The notes beneath the pieces were generated by a model, which was given only the letters and a program-made list of their open reading frames with translations, had not been told where the DNA came from and searched no databases. Source: Rachycentron canadum (lineage: Eukaryota; Chordata; Actinopteri; Carangiformes; Rachycentridae). Taken from it: a stretch of DNA of 64,000 bases. A program made the translations under genes and the position numbers. The DNA lies in contig CM076650.1 in the NCBI GenBank assembly GCA_038496675.1, positions 22,666,470-22,730,469 on the forward strand, written 5' to 3'. Below are positions 25,651 to 39,200 of this stretch, piece after piece. Each line of letters starts with the position of its first letter. Within the stretch, counting starts at the first letter, position 1.

Positions 25651-25735
<85 letters not shown>
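25651..25735. repeat. Longest (CA)n microsatellite of the window
   Basis: Roughly 41 almost uninterrupted CA units, preceded by CGCA variants and ending in CAGACACA. It lies about 180 bp after the poly-G run. Confidence 0.95.
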
Positions 25736-25739
<4 letters not shown>

Positions 25740-28700
25740 AAGGATCTATTTCAAAAATGTACTGATCCTGAGAGCCTGGTCAAAGACTACGATCACGATT
25801 TATGTAAGCTGTTAGACTCTTGAGGGAAATAAGGTTGTGTAGCCTTTTTTGTTTGAGTTTTTACTTCTCGCACAAAAGGCTAAATGAAGGTTAAATTTCT
25901 GGAGACAGAAAGCTACAGGATCAGATGTCTCCTCTAGTGTCTGCTCTGAATGCTGCTGTGTTAGACACCCTCTGCTGATGGTTGGCGATGATTAACCTGT
26001 GATATCATCTCAGTGTCACTCCAGCACATTGTGGTTATTTTTTAGTTCAATTTGTTCACTTTGCTGTTTTGCGATATCTCAGACATGATGATATTGAACA
26101 ATTCTGTAAGACCCCAGATTACATTTGTTACCAAGGATTTTTATTTTTCCTGCACAACTATGGAATACCAATACTTGAAACATTGTGGCTATTGCAAATT
26201 AATTAGTGTTTGACAACTTGGTCAGGCTTTCAGGGGACAGTTGTGGTCATTGTTACAAAACTGTGAGTCTGAAAATTTGCTTAATTTTCTATAAGTCAAA
26301 TGCTTAGATGAATAAATCAAAGTATTGGACAAAGTTTAATATTTGAATCAAAAATGTCATCCTCAATGCACTGGAGAGAAAGTCCAGAGTCAATAGTCTT
26401 TATCTTCTGGGGACAATGAATGTTTGTCCCTAAATCTGTACCAATAAGTTTCTAAGATGCAGAAGCACTCATCCTCTGGGGTAAATGCATGTTATTTCAC
26501 TTTTTTTTTTAAATTTTTCTGTGACATGGTTGGATTGATGATTTCTGGTACCTGACATCACAACGTTCTTTCAATGAAATATTAACATCAGATGATGTCG
26601 GTGGCCAGCTTTGTGCCTGCGGGGGCCAGAGAGTCAAGAGATATTTTCATGTTATTAGCAGTCATCCATACAAAATGTATGGTTGACTTGACTTGAATTG
26701 TTGAAGTATCACAAACCATTCATTCACCCTGGGATCCCCCTGAAGGTGTTTTAATAAGAAATTCACACTAACTCTGACAGAAGACAGAAGAACCATGTTG
26801 TCTTTACATGACCACTACAGGCTCTTAACCTCTAAACACAAGCGTAAATTTGATCAAGAAACAATGGTGACATTTTTCTAACCCAGTATCCCTAAAAATT
26901 ACATCCATATATCATACCTTACACCCACCTTCATCAACCGTCAGTGCCAAAACAGGAATTGGTTTGTTCATTGCACAGAGGCGTTGGAAGTAAAGGCATG
27001 GAGGTGCATGGGCACCACATGCATGTGTGTCTTTTATGGAGGAAGCAAGAGTTACATCCTGTGACAAGTAACATTCACTTCTTATCAACCATCCACTTTA
27101 ATGGAAGATCAGAACACAGTCACATGAGTTATTCTTGTTACAGTATGGAGGACACTGATAGTCAAGTCATCCTGCCAATAGGGATGTCTGACCAGGTAAT
27201 GCTCATACAGGGCATGATCATGGACTCTCATGTCACATTACACTTGATTCTACATAGAACATTTGTATATGGGGATGTCCTGTTACATCAATCCTGTTTC
27301 TTCTTCATTTTCCCTAAACGCAAGGTTCTAGGTTGTTTTTTATTCTTAACAGAGACATTTTTTGTTGTGCAGCCAAAACAAACAGCTGCATAATGTATAT
27401 GCACTTGCTCTCTAAAGTACTTTGCTTTTCTTATTCATATGCACCAATATGTGCACACACACATACTCACACACACACACTGACTTATAATAATAAAATA
27501 ATGTAATAATAATATATATATATATATATATAAAATGTAAAAAAAAAGCGATAAAGCGATAAAATATGAGATCTTTCCTGTGTGTCTGTGTTGTTCCGAC
27601 TGTTTCTGACAGGATTTTCAGAATAAATTTATTACCTGATAAATAATGTCAAAGAAGATAAATGTTTGCTTCAATTCCTCTTTAAATAGAATGTGATGAC
27701 TTGACTTGTTTTTGAAGGCAGGAGGTTTCATCTACTGTGATAGTTATAAGTTAGTATATATATATATATATATATATAGTATATAAGTTGTTTAATATAA
27801 TGAAAAGGTTTAGCAACGATCACAAATGAGATGTCAATGCCTAATGAAATATAAATAAATAAATTCACTGATGTGAGTTTTCTCCAGTGACAAGATTTAA
27901 TTGTCATATTGGAAACCTTTCAACTGACTCTATACTATGTAATACGTGCAGTTTCGGATTCACCACCTCTCATCACCAACTTGACTACTACTATTTTGAA
28001 GTTCAAGGTTGCTGTTTTATAGTTAAGTATCCTCTACATCCCAATCTGTAATTCTTTATTGTTCATTTTACAGAAAACACACAAATGTTTCTTGCAGCAA
28101 TCTTCTGTCAAAAGGCAAATGTAAGTGTAGTAAGTTTAATTCAACATTTGCAAATCGCAGCCTTTCATAGATGTCACATGGAACACTATGTAAAAATAGC
28201 AAGACTATTTGAAAATGGTAAAAATATTGATTGGGAAAATTCCTTGAATACCACCACCTTGAATGTCTAAAACTATGCCCATGTTTACCTCTGCTTAATT
28301 GTGCTATGAGCGCTTCCAATTTCTCTTATACTTCTCTAAAGTTATTGTTGCATCTGCATGGAAATCAAAACATCACTGTCAGATGTTGAGCGAAGTGGCT
28401 GCACAACCTGCTGCTCCTGCTTGTTATCTGTGTCTCTACCAGTGTTGGCTGATCAAACGGCGACTACAGCACTGACAGGCTGTGAGAATTGTGGGCTGCT
28501 CGGAGGTCTGAAGCAAGTGCTGACCTGCGTGTGTTGCTTTTGTTGGAGCTTTAATGTGAAAAGTTCACCCACATGGTGCGTGTTTGTTGAAGAGTAGGGG
28601 GTGTTGGTGAGTTTTTCATCCTGCTGAGAGCTTCTACTGGATGTCATCACCCTCCACAGGAAGTCAGCCTTCACTGCTCTATGGAAAACCCACTCACCTT

Positions 28701-29189
28701 GATGAGTGTATCGTAACCCGTTATTGCGTGCATTGTTTTGTGTGCTCTGTGGGGTGTCCTAAGACTGTTTCCATGCGGACTGATCAAATCTGACAGTCTC
28801 AAAAGGTCTTGATGCTCCATGGTGTTTCAAGCCTCCCTGCGGCACCAGTGACAAAGCTGGACAGTCTGATGACAATGAGCTTAAAGGGCGACTCTGCACA
28901 CACATGCACACGTTCACACACACTGTAGTGATGACAAGGTGGTGACTGTTGTTTGTTATTTTGAAGGTCAAGAGACTGCTGTGTGGTGCTGTGTATGGCC
29001 CCCAGGCTCAGTTTCTTTTCATTCTGCACCCATGTCCACCGTGGTTCATATTACTGATGTGTTTTCTTCAGCTCCCTTGGCTTTTCTTAATGACCCTATA
29101 TATTATGCATCAGTGCCATTATCCTCAGTGGAAATAACATCCTTCAGTATCAGCCACTTATAAGCTGCTTTACATTTTGCTTCAGAGGG

Positions 29190-29405
29190 ACCTACAGTAA
29201 ACATGAGATACAGATACAGATAATAAGTGGGTGACTGAAGGATTCTGCTTGACTCACCCACCCAGATTCAGTGATGTACCTCTCTACTGTCATTTCTGTG
29301 GTCATGCAGTGGAAAAGATTGGGGAGGTACTTTCTAAAGGAGAAACAAAAGTGATTTGTAACACTGATGTGTTTGTGCGCCTGTGGTGTGAAGTCTAAGA
29401 CGATC
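29190..29405. repeat. Copy C (partial) of the dispersed repeat
   Basis: The segment with AGATACAGATAA, GGATTCTGCTTGACT and CAGATTCAGTGATGT matches 32756-32840 in copy B closely and in the same orientation. It ends with a GTGTGAAGTCTAAGAC remnant of the GGCTGTGTGAAGT block. The rest of the repeat is missing. Confidence 0.6.
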
Positions 29406-31477
29406 ATTTAGAGTATTTGCTTCTTTAGTTGTCACCCGTTCTCTCTAACTTATTCCCCGACTGATTGGACCACCCTTGGCATGTCTCTCCACTGCATGGG
29501 ATGGCTAGTATGTTGAAGACACAAACTGTCAATTTTTTTTTTTTTTTTTCATGCGTTTGTTACTTTTTTTTGGAGCTGCTTCCATATAATTGTGTATTTT
29601 TTGTGGCTATGCAGAACTCAATCAAGAATCAAGCATATACTGTACATTTAAATAGGAAGTCAACTTAATATAACAGACAGCAAGTAAAGACAAACCAATA
29701 TTACCAATTGGTTTGTCATAGACCACCTAACTCCAAAACGTAAAAGTATTGTGGTGAGCTCGCGTGGAAAACAAAATTTTATTTATGCATTTCTTCATTT
29801 TTGCATTCTGCATCTTTAAACAAAACAGGAAACGTGAGATTAGAAAATCAAAGCAGCAAAGACATAATAATAATAACATGATACCTCCTGTTACTGTTGT
29901 GTTAGAGGTTTCAGTTGATTCTCTTTTAATTGACCTGGTCTTCAGCCTCCAGTCAATGATTTTGTCTGTCAGTGTTGATCGTCGGCAGGCGGCTGATTAC
30001 TGGTGGCATTTAGCACAGTCCCAGAGGAGGCTAACTGTCAGCATTGTCCACATTTCCTCTCAAATGCTAATCACTTTTGACGTAGCTTGTAAAACATAAA
30101 CTGTTGACTGGTGAAACTACATGACTATGGTTACATAGGCTTTGAGTTGAACAACACGTAGCCCTGCACCACTCACTGGTAGACTCTGTTTTCACGCTCA
30201 GACAGTTTGAGAAACACCACATTAAACATGATATTTTCATAAATTTACTCGCAGACCACCTACGGTTGCTTGAGGCTTACTTAAAGTACTTACTTAAAGC
30301 TCACTTCTTGACATCATCAGTCAGCTGTATTAGTTACATCATGAATTTAAATTTAAAAGTCAACCATGCTGCTAACCTGTCTGTTTCATTGTTTGGAGTC
30401 ATCTTGAAATTGTGCTCATCTATCAGCCACATCAACCACCTGCCTGTAAAAAAAAAAAAAAAAAAATCTCCCACACTATGCTTTATTCTTATTTACATCT
30501 TGTTTGGATATTATTAACATGTAAATCTCCTTGCTGGAGTAAAGTCGTGTTTGTGGAAACAGGCTGATCTACAGTGTGTTATTGTAGCAACTCTTGAGGC
30601 TCTGCTGGGATCTGATGTGCTGAAAAAAAACATTAAGGCTCCATATAACAAATGATGTGCCATTGATGTTCTCTCTCTGTTTGCATGACTATATCACACT
30701 CAGCTCAGTACATATACTGTATGTTCTGTCTATCCTTAAGAAGCATTGTCTTTTTTAAAAACATGTTAATGTATGCAAAGTGGCACATTCACATTCGTTC
30801 TTGCAGCTGGCACCCAGGTTTGGTCATGGGTGTCATTTGTATGTAAGCATGGTGTGCTTAAAACATCCATGTGAGTGATGAGACACTGTGTTTAATTGCT
30901 TTGTTATTAGTCAGAGATTTCTCATTTCCAGCACCTCGTTCATGCTCACAAGTACACACACACGTAAACATGCTCAAACTCAAGATATGACATATTTCTA
31001 CACTCTATTTCTCATATTGGTATAGTTGACACATGCGACACACATGCTATGTTGCTTAAACGTGTGTGTGTGTGTTTGTGTAAGCCTTTGTGTGCTTCCA
31101 GGCATGGCGTCTGAGGGCATCTTGCAGACATCCATTGTTGCATTGCATTCATTGTTGTGTAATTTTATGACAGCAAATTCATTAATTTTTCTTGTGCTAC
31201 AAGTTGAGATATGAAACGCTAAGAAACAAAGAGGCAGAGCTGAATGGCAGGCCTGTGGTTTAATTGGGCTGTGTGTAAGCCAAACCAGCATGCAGTGAAG
31301 CAGACTGATACAGACCTAATGGAACTAATGACTTTGTTTTTGTAAAGTCACTTCAAGCAGAAACATCACTGTTGCTGTTCATTCAATGGCCATTTTTTTA
31401 GGTGAAGCATATATGGACAGAGGGGGAAACACAGGTTAAAAGAAGATTAAAAAAACTGAAAACTATGGTGGTGTAGC
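29406..31477. other. Non-coding stretch
   Basis: AT-rich DNA without a supported gene or recognised repeat family. It includes T and A homopolymers (about 29536-29550 and 30448-30466). Confidence 0.5.
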
Positions 31478-32395
31478 ATGTAATTCAATTCAATTCAATT
31501 CAAATTCCTTTTTTGTCCCACATTGGTGAAATTGCAATGTTGCTGCAACACAGAGTAAAAAACAGAGCAAAAGCAGATTAAAAAAAGGAGTAAAAAACTA
31601 AAAAAAAAATAGTTAAAAAGAACGGAAATTGAAAAAATGGGAAATAAATAATAAGTAATGAATTCAGGGGAATATGGGTTATTTATATTTGGATGTATGT
31701 TTGTGGTCAACTGGGAGCAGAGTTGGTTGTAAAGTCTTACAGCTGCAGGAAGGAATGATCTGCTGTAGCTCTCCTTCACACTTGTGGTGGAGCAGCTGAC
31801 CAGTGAAGGAGCTCTGCAGACCAGTAAGTGAGTCCTGCAGGGGGTGGGAGTCATTTTTCATCATGGATGACAGTTTAGCCATCATCCTCCTCCCACCCAC
31901 CACCTCCACTGGCTCCAGGGGGCATCCCAGTACAGAGCTGGCTTTCTTAATCAGTTTGTCCAGTCTCTTCCTGTCCCCAGCAGACCACACCATGAAAGAT
32001 GGCTGATGCCACCACAGTGTCAAAAAGGGTCCTGTACTCCAGAAGACCTGAGTCTCTGCAGCAGATACAGTCTGCTCTGACCTTCCCTGAGCAGAGCTGT
32101 GGTGTTATCAGTCCAGTCTAGTTTATTGTGAACACCCAGGTACTTGTCACCATCTCAATGTCCTTTCACTGGATGCTCAGTGGTGTTGGGCGGGGATCCA
32201 CCGCCAGCTCTTTAGTTTTCCCCGCGTTGATCAAGAGGTGGTTCTGCCGGCACCAGTTCCCATGTCAGTTCTCCCCGTCGTCCCCGTCTGTGACAATGGC
32301 AGAGTCATCAGAGTGGGTGCAGGTGACAAGTGGGTGAGTGGTGGGACAAGTCTGCAGTGTAGAGGGCTCCCTTCTGTTTTTTGTTTGGTAAAATT
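31478..32395 (-). mobile_element. 5'-truncated Rex1-type (CR1 clade) non-LTR retrotransposon
   Basis: Read on the minus strand, the block gives the C-terminal part of a Rex1-like reverse transcriptase in broken frames: a Ser-Asp-Asp-Ser-Ala-Ile-Val version of the catalytic box (about 32310), then KTKELAVDPR, then KRLDKLIKKASSVLGCPLEP (about 31970-31910), MMAKLSS, HPLQDSLTGL and SFLPAAVRLYNQ (about 31760-31720). Premature stops and at least two frameshifts separate these pieces. The 3' end is a short array of GAATT units at 31481-31501, typical of Rex1 tails. Upstream parts (endonuclease, most of the RT) are absent, so it cannot move by itself. Confidence 0.8.
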
Positions 32396-32564
32396 GAACT
32401 TATCCAGTCTCCCAAAGTTTCTTATTAAACTCTGGAGTAAGTAAAGAATCAACTTTATGATAATAATTAAAGTAAGAAGTAGTTGTGTTGCTGTAGGATC
32501 CATATTTTACCCTAATTTTTATTTATCACATCACTGCTTTCATATTTCAATTAGGAGGAAAAAC

Positions 32565-33385
32565 TGTTCTGAGTCAATAAATAAACTTTTATTGCCATGT
32601 GCAAAATGAAACAGGAAAAGATGTGTCTTTGATAATGTGCCTCCATCGTGATGTCATCGTATTTGAAGGGGGTGAGGCTGTGTGACTCTAGGAGACCACC
32701 CTGGGGTGTAGACTCTGTGGAAGAAGAAGATAAATCTGGTCTTACCTATAGTAAACAGATACAGATAATGACAGATGGATTCTGCTTGACTGACCAATGC
32801 AGATTCAGTGATGTGCCTCTCTACAGTCGTGTCTGTGGTCATGTTCTGAGACCAGAGTCATAAAGATAGCTTAGACTGGTCTGTGGTGTTGGTCCAGTCT
32901 TAACTTTGTTCATAGATCAATCAAATGCAATTAAGAGTGTTTCATAAACATAAACCCTGACTTACTTTAAGCCAAAAACATAAGACACCTCACTGCCATG
33001 TTAACTTGGCTCTAAGACCAATGCTACCATGGTAACAATCAATGCTTTCTATGCACACCAGTGGCACACAACAAACAAATTAGTTTTTTTCTTTAGGCTG
33101 AGGCTGTGTGAAGTATAGCAAACCATCCCGGGGTCTAGACCGTGGTGGTGGTGGTGGGAAGAAGAGGATGCTGGAGATCTAAATGTGATGAGGAGTGAAC
33201 CCGACTGTAGGTGGATGGTGTGGGGGAGGGTTGCAGCTGACAGCAGAGGAGAGGAAGACAGATTTTAAAGTTTGACAGCGACAAGGTGATCAGCGGGTTG
33301 TTGTTGTTGTTGTTGTTGTTATTGTGGCAAACACCTGAAGTCGACTGATTACAAGCAGTGGTGAAAGATGGAGAGAGATGTACTT
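32565..33385 (-). repeat. Copy B of the uncharacterised dispersed repeat
   Basis: It starts with the same ATAAACTTTTATTG block as copy A. It then carries the CAGATTCAGTGATGT block seen in copy C, the AGACTGGTCTGTGGTGTT and ATGCTACCATGGTAACAATC blocks seen inside the MITE of copy A, and finally the GGAGGGTTGCAG and GACAGCAGA blocks of the outer element. The GGCTGTGTGA block occurs twice (about 32668 and 33103). It is the most complete copy, but its MITE-like insert lacks the right terminus. A (GTT)n run lies at 33297-33320. Confidence 0.6.
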
Positions 33386-36256
33386 CCATCAATTAATAAG
33401 TATAAATATTATAGAAACATGGTATAAAAGGTAATATATTGTACACAAGGCTGTAAGTGAAGAAAGTCAACAGCATTTCATCTGCAACTTTTTGATTCTG
33501 TATTAACTCATTGTGCATCATGAAATTACTATGAATTATTAATGAATGAGTCAACATGCAGTTGTCTGTGTAATGTCTCTTTTTAAATGGATGATGTTTC
33601 ATTTTGGGACGAAGAACTTCACATGCTGTCCACTGTGACAGAGAAACGAGCTGAAAGAGTGTTGTTGGAAAGTTGGATGTCAGGAGGGTGTGTCACTGCT
33701 AATAAGCCAAAAGACATCCTAACTTTGTGCCAGGAGTGCTATTGATCTCATCACTTGTAGAGTCTAAGAGAGGAGAGGGATACTTTACTTCTCCTGAACA
33801 AGGAAAGTAATTGGGTGAACTGACCTTGCAGCGATGCAGGAGAGAAAAGGAGGCAGAGCCAGACGGAGAGCCACTGAGACGGTGAGGTGAGAGAGTGAAA
33901 GTGATACTGAGAAGAGGAAAGACAGAGAGAGAGTGAAGGGTTGATGTGTTTGTTTTTATCGTACCAGCATTCATTCATTCATTCATTCATTCTATAACTC
34001 ACGTTGAGCTTGACAGACTCAAGCCATGTATTTTGTTTGTCATGTGATCTAGTCAAGAAACAGTTTTATTGATAAACCTTAATGAGGCTTTATTTTTCCA
34101 ATAATAAAAACTGAATTAATAGGGAAATGATACAATATAATCAAATTGGTGGACAGAGAAGCTTCACAGTTATTATATAAGACAACTACATGTACTTTAC
34201 ACAACAAAAAATAGACAATAATGAGGTCTGTTTGTTAAGAGGGTCAAGGTGCAACACGTCAAACCTGCTGGCTTTCCTCTGCTTTGAACACATGGCATCA
34301 TTTTGGGCTAGACTCAAAGAAGTGCCTGTCTGTTAACTAGTGGTAGAGAGAACAAACCAGATTTGTCTCTTTAAATGGAACCATTGTCTGTTTCATTCAG
34401 TATTGTTGTTTGTCGCTATTTTATAGCTTTCTACCCTACGCTCAGCGGGTTAAGCGGTGCATCTGTTTCGTGAGTGCGAATAGTTGTTTGTCAGCCTTGT
34501 GGACCGGCTTATTTTAGTGTTGTTTTTGTCGTTTGTGACCACAGTTTACAGTGTTTGTACTAAAACAAGCAGGCGCAAGAAAGTGAGGGACTGTTAATTC
34601 TCTTGTATACACACAGGCCAGAAAAGCGATGAGAACAAACCTGGTTATTTATGATTGTCTCTGCACGCACACACACACACCTTGAAAACCTGAGAGACTT
34701 CCTGTACACAAAGAAAAACACAAACAAATAAATGTTCTCTTTGGTCTCAGCTCAATCATTCATTTCACAGTATGTGCAGACAGAGACAAACTGTTTTGCT
34801 TTTTTTTTTTTTTTGTTTGGCTGCTCTCTGGTCACAGATTGAATAGTTTTAAGTTTGAAGAGTGTTTTTGTTCCAAGTTTCCCTCTTGAATTTGTCAGTT
34901 GGGAAAGAAACTGGATGAAAATTTTAAATTTAAAGCCACAGCTTTGCAACGTGTATTCACAGTATGAAAACAGCCTCTAAACCAGGTCATACTTTATTTT
35001 GCTTAAGTGTGAACTGCTGCTGGTGTCAGATGTTATTGGTCGTCCTCAAAGTTGAAATGATGCAGGTAGATCATTCTGAGACTCAAGGTTAGAGATGAAA
35101 AACAATTGGAACAGATTGCTTCAAGGCAAGAGTATGATACCAGCACTTTATCGTTCCTCCTTTACTTTGAAATCCCATTTCAGCCTTTTATCTCCCGTAA
35201 ACTTTAAGACTGCCACTGTCAACGTTTGTGTTTTCATGTCTTCTTACTCTCTTTATGTTGCTTTCTTCGCTAGCAAACCCTTTTCATGTTCTTTCTGCTA
35301 TAAACCATTAGACTTTCACTGTCACAGTTCCCCTGTGTTTGCTGCAGAGGCAGATCAAGTGAATGATTTAATTTGGCAGGCTGTATTCCTCACGGCCACC
35401 GCTGCAGATAAAGGAAACATTATTTTAAAGGAGGAAGCACCAGATAGAAAAAAGGTCCCTTGGGTCGGCAAGACAGTGAGGCTGACAGGGAAATATTGAT
35501 CAACAGAATCAGATCTTCAAACGGACATAACATATTTTCCTTATTGGTATCTGATATATCAAATGTATTCATTCCATATTCAGCCATGTTGTTCATTTTA
35601 ATATCCATGTAAATTTACACTTCCATATGTGTTGTGGCTGTTGTTGCTGCATACATTCAGGGAGGAAATTCAAACCTTTGTGTCTATAGCTAAATGAAAA
35701 CTGCAGATATTTCAATGCAGTGATCACTCTTGTAATATCTCACCGTTTCACTCCTGTGTGTGCGCTGTCTTTGTGCATCCATTGCTAAGGTGTGGGCTGT
35801 TCATGAGATGGATGGACCTCTAACATGCTCAGACAAACAGCTAGGTTCCATTACTGTTCCATTATCCCTTGTCTTTTTCCTTGGGGGTAGCACAGGCATC
35901 TCCTGCTGCAGGATTATACACTGCATTGTACTGGAAACCATTCAGGCTCAGCCTCATGTGAGACTACCTGTGGCTCTGCAGGTGCTGGGATTGTCTATCG
36001 CTTTCATCAAGAGGCTGCGCATGGCGAGATCACGCAGAACCACTGTGTTGTGGCAGGCACCTTCAACTGCAGGATTGTCTTGTGTAATCCTTTGAGAGCA
36101 GTAAAGGGGAGGGAGGGGGGTTTGGAAGACTTTGTGACTCATGCTAAATTGTACGCCCCAGCTCTAATTCACTGTCCTGTACACACCAGCGCCATGCTAA
36201 CAGGCACAATTTCACACACATTTTTGCAGTGCACTGCCTCCTTTGTTCTCTGTTTC

Positions 36257-36299
<43 letters not shown>

Positions 36300-39200
36300 A
36301 TGCAGGGAAAAAAACTGAAGGGCATATGAGCTCCTTTTGACACGAGCAAAAAGGAGACACTAGAGCAAAAATGAATGTGTTCCATCAGGGCAAAAACATT
36401 TTCTACCACTACATAGATGAAAATATATTTTTTATTTTTAATATTGACATTACTTCCTATTGCCTTCACATTCCTTCACCGACACCCGATCTTCCAGTGT
36501 GTTTTCATGCATTTTTCTCTATGGATATCCTCACTTCCATCCATGAATGATGAATATATTTAAACTACTTGTTTACCGCAAATTTAATGACTTCATCCAC
36601 AGTTGCAAAACAGCAATTCATCCTGTTTATTAGAACTGCCACTTCCACTTCCTCTCTTTTTCTTTCTCTTTCACCTCCTCTTTTCATCTCGTGAATCCTC
36701 ATTCCCATTCTTTAAAACCAGATCTTATGCATTAAACCAAAGATGATGTCGTCAGAAACCACAGGAGCCGTAGCCCAGTTAATTAGTGAGGACCCTGGTC
36801 TCGTCTTTCAATCTCCCTCTGCCTCCCATTCTTCTTCCCGTAATTATGTGTTAATCTCAGGATCAGCACTAAAATACCTGCAGATCAATATATCTCCATC
36901 TTACACACACACACGCACAAATATAAAGACACTTTTCAGTCAATAAAACAGATTATCTATGAGCCAACCAATAGAAAGACTGTATGGGAAATCAATCGTT
37001 GCCCTGTCAGATATGAAGATTGTTGTTTCATGTCTTCACTGTTAATGAGAGCTGACCTTTGACCTCTCGCACTTGAGTAATGGATGGCTTCAGGCTTCCT
37101 CTGAAAATGAAAGAATGGTCATTTATCTATTTGAGGAGGTCAAACAATGAAGAAATCCAGGTATGACCAGTCTTCATACTTTATGTCACCTGGCTGCTCT
37201 GTTGTTGTTTCTGGAGTCTGGAGCTATGCTAGCAGTGTGGCTAAAAGTATTAAAATCATTACAGCTGTAAGGTTTTCATTCTGGTCCTTGTCCGTACCCT
37301 CAGCCAGGCTCTGTCTGAGCTTAGCTGTGTTCAGCATCTGTACTGACAGTGACAGGACTCTGTGTGGGTGTGGAGTAAAGTTTCTCTGCAAGCCAGTGTA
37401 TATGCATCCCTGTAAGCGTGTTTCTGCGTGTGTGTGCAGGCACTCCAAGATTATTCCTGTAAAGCTGTTTAGCCAAGAGTCAAATTAATTAGGGAGATTA
37501 ACAGGCTCATTAGTACAGATTGCTTCACGTGAGTTTTCTCAAGATAGAGTCCAGAGTTGGCCTTTCACAGGTGTAGCACACAGCAGGAGATTGTTTGTCC
37601 TCGATGAGCTCTCTCCTGCTGGAAATACTCTGCCTGATGTAGGTGAGGGTTGACCTCATGGGTAGAGTGTGCAGGAGGCAGGACATGGTGCAAAAATCCT
37701 CTTGAATTTGTGTATTTGGGCATCGGCCCTAATTTCCTGTGTCTCATCATCTCTCCAATGTGACATTTTCTTTGACGTCTTTGTGGGAATCATTTGCTTC
37801 TTCATCCTTGGTTGTACGATACTAGTCATGTGATAGAAACATCTTGGGACAATGATCCGCTCAATTCCCACATGGGCTGAACTGGACATTACATGGACTT
37901 TGTATTGGGAGATGGTTGAATAAAATCTGTTCATGTCCTGTCCAAATCATTCAAACCTTTGCACCCTCACATATAGCTCCACTGGATAATGTCTATATAA
38001 GTTTAGGGTTAAGTGCATGTGTAAAAGCATTATTAATGTCTCTGCTATATGGAAAACACTCCCAGCAACATAAAGATGAGAGATTAAATTGCAAAGCATT
38101 GCTAATGAAAAGAGATAAAAAGAATGGAGGTTGGAATTACAGTCTACATGACTGTTTTACACTGTTCCTATGCATTAAAATGAATACACTACAGTGGATC
38201 TAAGATCATTGTAAAGATTTACAGAGAGCAATTGATATGCTGTTAATACACTATCTTAGTGCATAACAAACAAAGGAGAGGAAGCTCTGATTTATATCAT
38301 GTATGTCACATAGATGTGAGAGGTGTGTATCATGTATCATTGTGTCATTTTATTTTTTGTTTTATTTAACAGGGTTAATATGCTACAAATGATAGATGGT
38401 TATGGTTGTCATCATTATTATCTGACTGAACGTAATATTTGACACTGATAGATAACATGAAACTGATGAAAACGGAAATTTATTGGCTTTGTAATATAAC
38501 ATGGAAAGGCATCTTTGCTCTAGAATTAAAGCTCCCTTGAGAAATAAGCTTTACTGGCAACAATACTGACAAGATAAAAGATTTGTGAGGTATAAATAAG
38601 AAAACACAGCAGACATCATGATCACCAAATCACATCATAAACCTACCAATAAAGTATATTTCACACAGGAGCTTTAATTCCAGTGTAAGGACATGTCTAT
38701 GTTGTGTATTGCTTTGGTCTTTGCGTCTGCTGATGATTCTGTGGCTGTCACTGTCCATTCAATGCTAGCTGATGCTAATAGCAAAACCATGATGCAGAAA
38801 ATTGTGCTCACGTCAGGATTTATCTCCCCTTGAGGCTCCTGTGGGTGGTGCTGTTTTATATGTATAATGGTGCATGCCAGCAGAATGCAATTGCGCCATC
38901 CATTTCAGCAGTGTACCTGGGTCACAGGGGCCAGGAGTCAATGCCAATGTGCACTGGATAAGAAGAAGCACAGCATTTCACTAATAACTCAAACAACAGT
39001 CCATTTTGATGCAGCTCATTTGAAATTAAGAGTATCGGGTTATGGAGCAAATGTTTATCAGCTTGTAAACCTCATAGTTTTAGTAGCAAAGGCAAGATTT
39101 TCTGACAAGTCAGAAAGGGTCTATGTTATGTGAGTCTAGAAACCTCTCATCAAGTGCATGCTGGGATAGGATCTGGGACAACACTAAACAGGGTTGCAGC

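Larger units (their letters stand above)
24731..29189. other. Non-coding stretch with possible enhancer-like DNA and long CA tract
   Basis: No gene is supported. The part at 24840-25300 is free of simple repeats, has homeobox-type words (one exact palindrome listed separately) and could be conserved non-coding DNA. (TA)n runs lie near 27512-27531 and 27755-27778. A 149-codon open frame at 26944-27393 shows no family features and is not accepted. Confidence 0.45.

Noticed and set aside
26944..27393. 149-codon open frame on the plus strand
   Set aside because: Begins inside AT-rich non-coding DNA, has no recognisable domain, no biased codon use, and a composition like its surroundings.
31495..32023. 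Two overlapping minus-strand frames as a possible gene
   Set aside because: They are the frameshifted remains of a Rex1-type reverse transcriptase.
35095..35499. 134-codon open frame on the plus strand
   Set aside because: No family features, no splice or promoter context; one such frame is expected by chance in 64 kb.
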